Below, piece by piece: positions 59,095-64,000 of a DNA stretch of 64,000 nt. Below the pieces are notes generated by a model. The model made no database searches and was not told where the DNA came from. It was given only the letters and a program-made list of their open reading frames with translations. This DNA is from an uncultured Prevotellaceae bacterium (GTDB taxonomy: Bacteria; Bacteroidota; Bacteroidia; Bacteroidales; Bacteroidaceae), in contig ONCK01000002.1 of assembly GCA_900316315.1 (NCBI GenBank), positions 62,001 to 126,000 of the forward strand, written 5' to 3'. Made by a program: the position numbers and the translations under genes. The number at the start of each line of letters is the position of its first letter. Position 1 is the stretch's first letter.

Positions 59095-60405
59095 ATGGAC
59101 TATTCCCAAACTGTCGAGTATCTCTACCATCAAGTGCCATCTTTTGAACGCACAGGACAGAGTGGATACAAGGAAGGTTTAACCAATACGCTTTTACTGG
59201 ATCAACACTTCGGACACCCTCACCAAGCTTATAAGACAATACATATTGCAGGTACTAATGGTAAGGGGTCGTGTGCCCATACGCTTGCGGCTATGCTTCA
59301 GGAAGCGGGGTACAAGGTCGGCCTTTATACATCTCCCCATCTGATAGACTTTCGCGAACGTATCAAAATCAATGGCCAGCCGATTAGCCGACAGAGAGTT
59401 GTGGACTTTGTTCAGCAAAATCGCAAGTTTTTTGAGCCATTACAACCTTCTTTCTTTGAGCTTACAACAGCATTGGCTTTCCTATATTTCAAAGAGCAGA
59501 ATGTCGATTTCGCAGTTATAGAAGTGGGACTCGGAGGACGGTTGGACTGCACTAATATCATACATCCTATACTCGACGTTATCACCAATATCAGTTTTGA
59601 TCATATGCAGATGCTCGGCAATACACTACCTAAGATTGCCAGCGAAAAAGCTGGCATTATCAAGCAAGGGGTACCTGTAATTATTGGTGAAAGTAATTCA
59701 TTGACCCGACCGGTTTTTGAGGCCAAAGCAAAGGAGGAAGGCGCCACCATTGATTTTGCTCAAGATAATCCTATGGTTTTGTCGTCTACGCCTGACAACC
59801 AACGGGGAGGCCGTAATTACGAAACGACCAATATGGGACAACTCTATGGCCAACTATCAGGGGACTGTCAAGAACGCAATACCAATACTATTTTGCATGC
59901 TGTCAAGCAACTTCAGAAGCTAGGTATCGTTATTTCAGAAGAAGAGCAACGGAGGGCTTTTGCTCATGTTTGTAATCTAACCGGACTGATGGGACGCTGG
60001 CAAACGTTGCAGTCACAGCCATTGGTCATTTGTGACATCGGTCACAACGAAGGTTGTTTCCAATATATTGCGCCTCAGTTAGCCACGATTAAGTCCAAAG
60101 TATCGAGAGGACAACTGCGTATGGTATTTGGCATGGTAAGTGACAAAGATATTGATGCAGTACTCCGCCTTCTTCCAACAGATGCTCTATACTATTTTAC
60201 TCAGGCTAATATCCGGCGTGCTGAGACGGCAGAACACCTAGCTATCAAAGCCGCCACTTATAATATAATAGGCAAGAAGTACCTAAATGTACCCCTTGCC
60301 TATCAAGCCGCTCTTAGTGAATCTCAACCGCAAGATATAATCTTTGTCGGAGGAAGCAGCTATATAGTATCTGACCTTCTTACTTATCTATCCAATCCGG
60401 AGTGA
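59095..60405 (+). CDS. folC: Folylpolyglutamate / dihydrofolate synthase
   Basis: Adds glutamate to folates (and probably dihydropteroate). P-loop HIAGTNGKGSCAHTLAAML, Mur-ligase features TSPHLIDFRERIKINGQ, VIEVGLGGRLDCTNI, ISFDHMQMLGNTLPKIASEK (carbamylated-Lys region GIIKQGVP) and CDIGHNEGCFQYI near the C-terminal domain. Length 436. It starts 33 bases after the hairpin that follows dnaJ and is convergent with the rubrerythrin gene. Confidence 0.94.
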   Translation: MDYSQTVEYLYHQVPSFERTGQSGYKEGLTNTLLLDQHFGHPHQAYKTIHIAGTNGKGSCAHTLAAMLQEAGYKVGLYTSPHLIDFRERIKINGQPISRQRVVDFVQQNRKFFEPLQPSFFELTTALAFLYFKEQNVDFAVIEVGLGGRLDCTNIIHPILDVITNISFDHMQMLGNTLPKIASEKAGIIKQGVPVIIGESNSLTRPVFEAKAKEEGATIDFAQDNPMVLSSTPDNQRGGRNYETTNMGQLYGQLSGDCQERNTNTILHAVKQLQKLGIVISEEEQRRAFAHVCNLTGLMGRWQTLQSQPLVICDIGHNEGCFQYIAPQLATIKSKVSRGQLRMVFGMVSDKDIDAVLRLLPTDALYYFTQANIRRAETAEHLAIKAATYNIIGKKYLNVPLAYQAALSESQPQDIIFVGGSSYIVSDLLTYLSNPE

Positions 60406-60475
60406 AGCCAACTCTGTCATTTACGTCCACTGACATTTGACAGTCAAATAAAGAAGATCTGCACAAAAGCGCGGA

Positions 60476-61033
60476 TTAATAATTATCGGCCTTAATCTGG
60501 AAGTAGCTCTTCGGATGGCTGCAAACAGGACAAATCTCAGGAGCATACTTACCAATGATGATGTGACCGCAGTTAGAGCACTGCCAGATAGCGTCATTGT
60601 CCTTACTGAAGACTTTCTTGTCTTTACAGTTTTTAAGCAGCTTGCGATAACGAGCTTCATGCTCCTTCTCAATCGCGCCCACCATTTCAAATTTAACAGC
60701 GATTTCGGTGAAACCTTCTTCCCGAGCTTCCTTAGCCATACGAGCATACATATCTGTCCACTCATAGTTCTCACCATTAGCAGCATCCTCGAGATTGTGC
60801 TCTGTATCACCTATCTCTCCACCATTGAGATACTTGTACCACATTTTTGCATGCTCCTTTTCATTGGCAGCAGTCTCCTCGAAGATATTCGCGATCTGAA
60901 CATAACCATCCTTCTTAGCACGGCTAGCAAAATAAGTGTATTTGTTTCGAGCCTGTGATTCTCCGGCAAAAGCTTCTTGGAGGTTTTGCTCGGTCTTCGT
61001 TCCTTTGAGTCTTGCAAATTCTTTTTCGTTCAT
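60476..61033 (-). CDS. rbr: Rubrerythrin
   Basis: Non-heme di-iron peroxidase that protects anaerobes from hydrogen peroxide. Ferritin-like half: [20 protein letters not shown] and [18 protein letters not shown] (ExxH), then [20 protein letters not shown] (second ExxH). C-terminal rubredoxin-like iron site: [20 protein letters not shown]. Length 185. It is transcribed opposite to folC and sits in a minus-strand run with the peptidase, pgeF, obgE and adk, although its promoter is not clear. Confidence 0.96.
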   Translation of the reverse strand: MNEKEFARLKGTKTEQNLQEAFAGESQARNKYTYFASRAKKDGYVQIANIFEETAANEKEHAKMWYKYLNGGEIGDTEHNLEDAANGENYEWTDMYARMAKEAREEGFTEIAVKFEMVGAIEKEHEARYRKLLKNCKDKKVFSKDNDAIWQCSNCGHIIIGKYAPEICPVCSHPKSYFQIKADNY

Positions 61034-61069
61034 TTTTGTAAAATTTTTAGTTATGATTGGGGAAAATTC

Positions 61070-61774
61070 CTACTTTTCTTTGTTTTCGGCCATCTGATTT
61101 TCTGGTACGACATTCTCATGGGTAAGTCGCCCATTACTATAGGCTACAAATCGTCTGGATCGTAGCTGTTGTGTTTCACTATCAAAGAATAGCATTGGGT
61201 TATAAGCACGTCCATTGATTCGAACCTCAAAGTGACAATGTTCTGTGGTTGCACGTCCTGTACGTCCTACAATTGCTATAGGTTGTCCGGCATGCACCTT
61301 GTCACCGATGTGTACGAGATTACGGGAATTGTGCCCATAAAGCGTTTCAAGACCATTAGAGTGACGTAGTACAATGACGCGGCCATAACCGTAATAAGAC
61401 TTTGCAAACCTAACGACTCCATCAAAGGCAGCATAAATAGTGTCGCCCGCATGTGTCTTAATATCAGCACCAGAATGACTACGTCTGCCCCTACGACCGA
61501 ATTGACTTATAACTTTTCCGTTTTTCATTGGATAGGCCCAATCACCGCGATGTATCTTAGACAGATCAATAGAGACTTGTCCCTTCCCATCAAATAAGCC
61601 TTTTGTTGGGATTGATACGACATTTTTTTCTCTTTCTGTGAAGTCATTATTATTGTCTGTCGTGCGGATTTGTGTTGCAGAGGACAATCGGGTAGTCTTG
61701 GTTACTGCTCGGAGATGATTGACTCCTAGGCTCAGAATGAGTAAACTTGCTGATAAAATTCGAAATATTCTCAT
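61070..61774 (-). CDS. M23-family (LytM) peptidoglycan endopeptidase
   Basis: A 234-residue exported protein; N-terminal hydrophobic segment IFRILSASLLILSLGVN. The LytM zinc site is HSGADIKTHAGD (HxxxD) with HCHFEVRING (HxH) near the C-terminus. The HYGY/RHSNGLETLYGHNSR region is typical. Likely cuts cell-wall cross-links, active in the periplasm. Gap to pgeF is 4 bases and the two are probably cotranscribed. Confidence 0.92.
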   Translation of the reverse strand: MRIFRILSASLLILSLGVNHLRAVTKTTRLSSATQIRTTDNNNDFTEREKNVVSIPTKGLFDGKGQVSIDLSKIHRGDWAYPMKNGKVISQFGRRGRRSHSGADIKTHAGDTIYAAFDGVVRFAKSYYGYGRVIVLRHSNGLETLYGHNSRNLVHIGDKVHAGQPIAIVGRTGRATTEHCHFEVRINGRAYNPMLFFDSETQQLRSRRFVAYSNGRLTHENVVPENQMAENKEK

Positions 61775-61778
61775 CTAT

Positions 61779-62579
61779 CTATTTATTCATGTTTTTTAAA
61801 ATAATACCAGAAAAAATGCGCCCTGAATGGATAGTAAGCCGTCTGGCAGAAAAATAATTATCCACATGGCTATAGGTGCTAATCCCCGAAACATAGATAC
61901 GAGAAGCAGGAACGCCCGCCTCTTGAAGCTGAAGAGTAATAGCCTTCCAAAGATCAATGTGCCATTTACTCCCTTTACGCAGAGTTATTTGATCCATGGA
62001 GAAGCTCGCCTTGGCGAACGCATCATAGACATCCTCGCCTACCTCAAAGTCTGCAGGTCCGATAGAGGGGCCGAGGACGATCTTTAGCTGCTGAGGATCA
62101 GTGCTGAAATGACTGACAAAATAGCTCACCGCCTTTGCGGCAATACGTTGCTGTGTACCTTTCCAACCGGCATGAATAGCAGAGATGAGATGATGGGGCT
62201 CATCATATGCCAATATAGGTACACAGTCTGCAGTAGAAACTCCGATTAACACATCGTACTCCTGTGTTGCCAATGCATCAACACCTTCCAAGTATTGTGC
62301 TTGTTGCATAGTCGAAGACGACAAAAAAGCTGAATCGACAACCCGAACCTCTGTTCCATGTACTTGATGAGGTACAACCAAACGAGATGACGGAATATTA
62401 AGATACTGACAAATCGCCTGACGATTTAGATTCACATTCTCTTGAGTATCTCCGCAATAAGGATTAATATTAAATTCAGCATAGCTCCCCTTACTGTATC
62501 CTCCATGGCGGGTAGTACTAAAGGCACATACTCCCGCTCCCATGTCGTAGTTAGTCAGTTTTGGATAGATCATTGTCAT
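61779..62579 (-). CDS. pgeF: Purine nucleoside phosphorylase / peptidoglycan editing factor, YfiH/laccase family
   Basis: A 266-residue YfiH-family protein; members act as multicopper-type oxidases or zinc-dependent purine nucleoside enzymes, and one is PgeF, a peptidoglycan editing factor. Motifs: FSTTRHGGYSKGSYAEFNIN, VVPHQVHGTEVRVV, TADCVPILAYD, ISAIHAGWKGTQQRI and VLGPSIGPADFEVGEDV. The zinc ligands (His in VHG, Cys in ADC, His in IHAGW) are conserved. Lies between obgE and the M23 peptidase. Confidence 0.92.
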   Translation of the reverse strand: MTMIYPKLTNYDMGAGVCAFSTTRHGGYSKGSYAEFNINPYCGDTQENVNLNRQAICQYLNIPSSRLVVPHQVHGTEVRVVDSAFLSSSTMQQAQYLEGVDALATQEYDVLIGVSTADCVPILAYDEPHHLISAIHAGWKGTQQRIAAKAVSYFVSHFSTDPQQLKIVLGPSIGPADFEVGEDVYDAFAKASFSMDQITLRKGSKWHIDLWKAITLQLQEAGVPASRIYVSGISTYSHVDNYFSARRLTIHSGRIFSGIILKNMNK

Positions 62580-62612
62580 CAGTCAATATGAATGAGAGAA
62601 TGTCGTTTTTGT

Positions 62613-63749
62613 TTATACGTATATGGTATCATTATCTCCGTCGGGTACAATATCCTCCTCAGTATCCATGTCTGGATATACAATTGGTATACTGTTTACG
62701 TCGAGATCTTGGTGAGCAATGCCGTCGTCTGTAGGCACAAAGTCTATCTTGTTGCTCTTCTTATTAAGCTCGTTCCATATGGTATCTTTGAGTTCTGCGA
62801 TACCAAAGCCTGAGACGGAAGATATGAATATAGTAGGTATGTCTTCCGGAATTTCAGCCTTTAACATATCTACAAGTTCTTGGTCTATAATATCACACTT
62901 GGAAACGGCAAGTATTCTGTGTTTATGAAGCAACTGAGGATTATACTTCTCGAGTTCTGATAATAGAATACGATAGTCCTTGGCAATATTATCGGATTCA
63001 CAAGATACGAGAAACAACAGTAATGAGTTGCGTTCTATGTGTCGGAGAAAACGAAGTCCGATACCTTTACCCTCGCTAGCTCCTTCAATGATACCAGGTA
63101 TATCGGCCATAACAAAAGACCTACCTCCCCTATAGCTTACAATGCCCAAAGAGGGCTCTAGTGTGGTGAATGGATAACTGGCAATCTTCGGACGAGCAGC
63201 GGAAACTGCAGAGAGTAACGTGGATTTACCAGCATTAGGAAATCCAACTAGTCCCACATCTGCAAGCAATTTAAGTTGAAGAATGACTTGCATCTCTTGC
63301 ATAGGTTCACCAGGTTGGGCATAGCGAGGAGTCTGGTTAGTCGCTGTACGAAACATATAGTTGCCTAGTCCTCCGCGACCTCCTTTAAGAATCATGACCT
63401 CCTGCCCATGCTCTGTAACATCACAGATATATTTGCCGGTCTCTGCATTGTAAGCTACAGTACCACATGGGACCTCGATATATTCATCTTTGCCATCCTT
63501 ACCAGTAGAGCAATTGGAAGAGCCATCGCCGCCATTACCCGCTATCACGTGTTTCTGGTAACGCAAGTGAAGCAGTGTCCACATATTACGATTACCACGC
63601 AAGTAGACATTGCCACCTCGTCCGCCATTACCTCCATCAGGCCCACCGTTTGGGGCATATTTGGCGTGGTGCAAATGCATAGATCCCCGTCCGCCCTTAC
63701 CGCTGCGACAATAGATACGTACGTAATCTATGAAATTGCTCTCTGGCAT
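62613..63749 (-). CDS. obgE: GTPase ObgE/CgtA
   Basis: Ribosome-assembly and stress GTPase. N-terminal Obg domain rich in glycine (RSGKGGRGSMHLHHAKYAPN, GGPDGGNGGRGGNVYL), then the G domain: G1 GFPNAGKSTLLSAV, G2/switch YPFTTLEPSLGIV, G3 DIPGIIEGASEGKGIGLRFL, G4 SKCDII and G5 ISSVSG. A short acidic C-terminus. At 378 residues it lacks a longer OCT domain. It lies about 90 bases after the partial adk stop. Confidence 0.96.
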   Translation of the reverse strand: MPESNFIDYVRIYCRSGKGGRGSMHLHHAKYAPNGGPDGGNGGRGGNVYLRGNRNMWTLLHLRYQKHVIAGNGGDGSSNCSTGKDGKDEYIEVPCGTVAYNAETGKYICDVTEHGQEVMILKGGRGGLGNYMFRTATNQTPRYAQPGEPMQEMQVILQLKLLADVGLVGFPNAGKSTLLSAVSAARPKIASYPFTTLEPSLGIVSYRGGRSFVMADIPGIIEGASEGKGIGLRFLRHIERNSLLLFLVSCESDNIAKDYRILLSELEKYNPQLLHKHRILAVSKCDIIDQELVDMLKAEIPEDIPTIFISSVSGFGIAELKDTIWNELNKKSNKIDFVPTDDGIAHQDLDVNSIPIVYPDMDTEEDIVPDGDNDTIYV

Positions 63750-63838
63750 AATATCACGTATCCTTTAACTCAATATTTTATTCTCTCTATATTCCCAGTC
63801 GCTGTACTTTGTGCCCCACAGGACTGAGCAATATGGTA

Positions 63839-64000
63839 TCAGAGTTTATCTATCACTTGACAGATATCGGCAAAAATGCGTTCCAAATCACCTAATCCAT
63901 CAATGCTATGACGTTTACCTTTTTGCTGGTACCACTCTACAAGGGGTGACGTCTGGTTATGATAGACGTCCAGACGCTGTTTGATTGTTTTTTCGTTGTC
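63839..64000 (-). CDS. adk: Adenylate kinase, C-terminal part
   Basis: The last 53 codons read DNEKTIKQRLDVYHNQTSPL and then VEWYQQKGKRHSIDGLGDLE, typical of the adenylate-kinase C-terminus, ending FADICQVIDKL. The gene runs off the window edge. Minus strand, followed by obgE, the usual Bacteroidales order. Only the C-terminus is visible; identity is clear. Confidence 0.9.
   Translation of the reverse strand, partial: DNEKTIKQRLDVYHNQTSPLVEWYQQKGKRHSIDGLGDLERIFADICQVIDKL

Overview
The window is chromosomal DNA of a Bacteroidota bacterium, most likely Bacteroidales and possibly Prevotellaceae. Three things point there. Promoters repeatedly show the phylum's TAnnTTTG -7 box, several with TTG 18-20 bases upstream, and purine-rich Shine-Dalgarno sites are not conspicuous. 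Lineage-typical families occur (TamL-type lipoprotein barrel, DUF4270 lipoprotein, BtuB-like receptor with the YAAFASL N-terminus, lipoprotein solute-binding protein). The citrate synthase / isocitrate dehydrogenase / aconitase block resembles the Bacteroides fragilis oxidative branch. A species cannot be named from sequence alone.

Layout. 1-4.1 kb: 3' part of hisIE, ftsE with an unusual acidic tail, lysC and lysA. 5.0-7.9 kb: a small lipoprotein and the TamL-type barrel. 8.3-10.9 kb: B12-dependent ribonucleotide reductase. 11.3-16.4 kb: DUF4270 lipoprotein and a half-size GT5-like protein, divergent from panC-panD and a glycerol-1-phosphate dehydrogenase. 16.5-21.8 kb: decayed prophage tail module with a preserved -1 frameshift site, two tandem tape-measure genes and two reverse-strand small membrane proteins. 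22.0-27.0 kb: an epimerase, thrS-infC-rpmI-rplT and yigZ. 27.1-28.8 kb: non-coding repeat island. 28.8-35.2 kb: surface-sugar genes including gmd-fcl for GDP-L-fucose. 35.9-36.4 kb: four tRNA genes. 36.4-45.2 kb: a hypothetical gene, TPR protein, solute-binding lipoprotein, pgk, nth, rpiB, tkt. 45.2-47.6 kb: second repeat island, partly an inverted copy of the first. 47.6-52.6 kb: gltA, icd, acnA. 53.0-64.0 kb: TonB-dependent receptor, ABC-F protein, grpE, dnaJ, folC, rubrerythrin, M23 peptidase, pgeF, obgE and the 3' end of adk.

Most of the window is core metabolism and housekeeping: lysine/DAP and pantothenate synthesis, glycolysis and non-oxidative pentose phosphate steps, 2-oxoglutarate supply, translation and chaperones. 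The accessory and most unusual parts are the prophage tail island and the pair of inverted, decayed repeat islands that bracket about 18 kb of otherwise normal genes.
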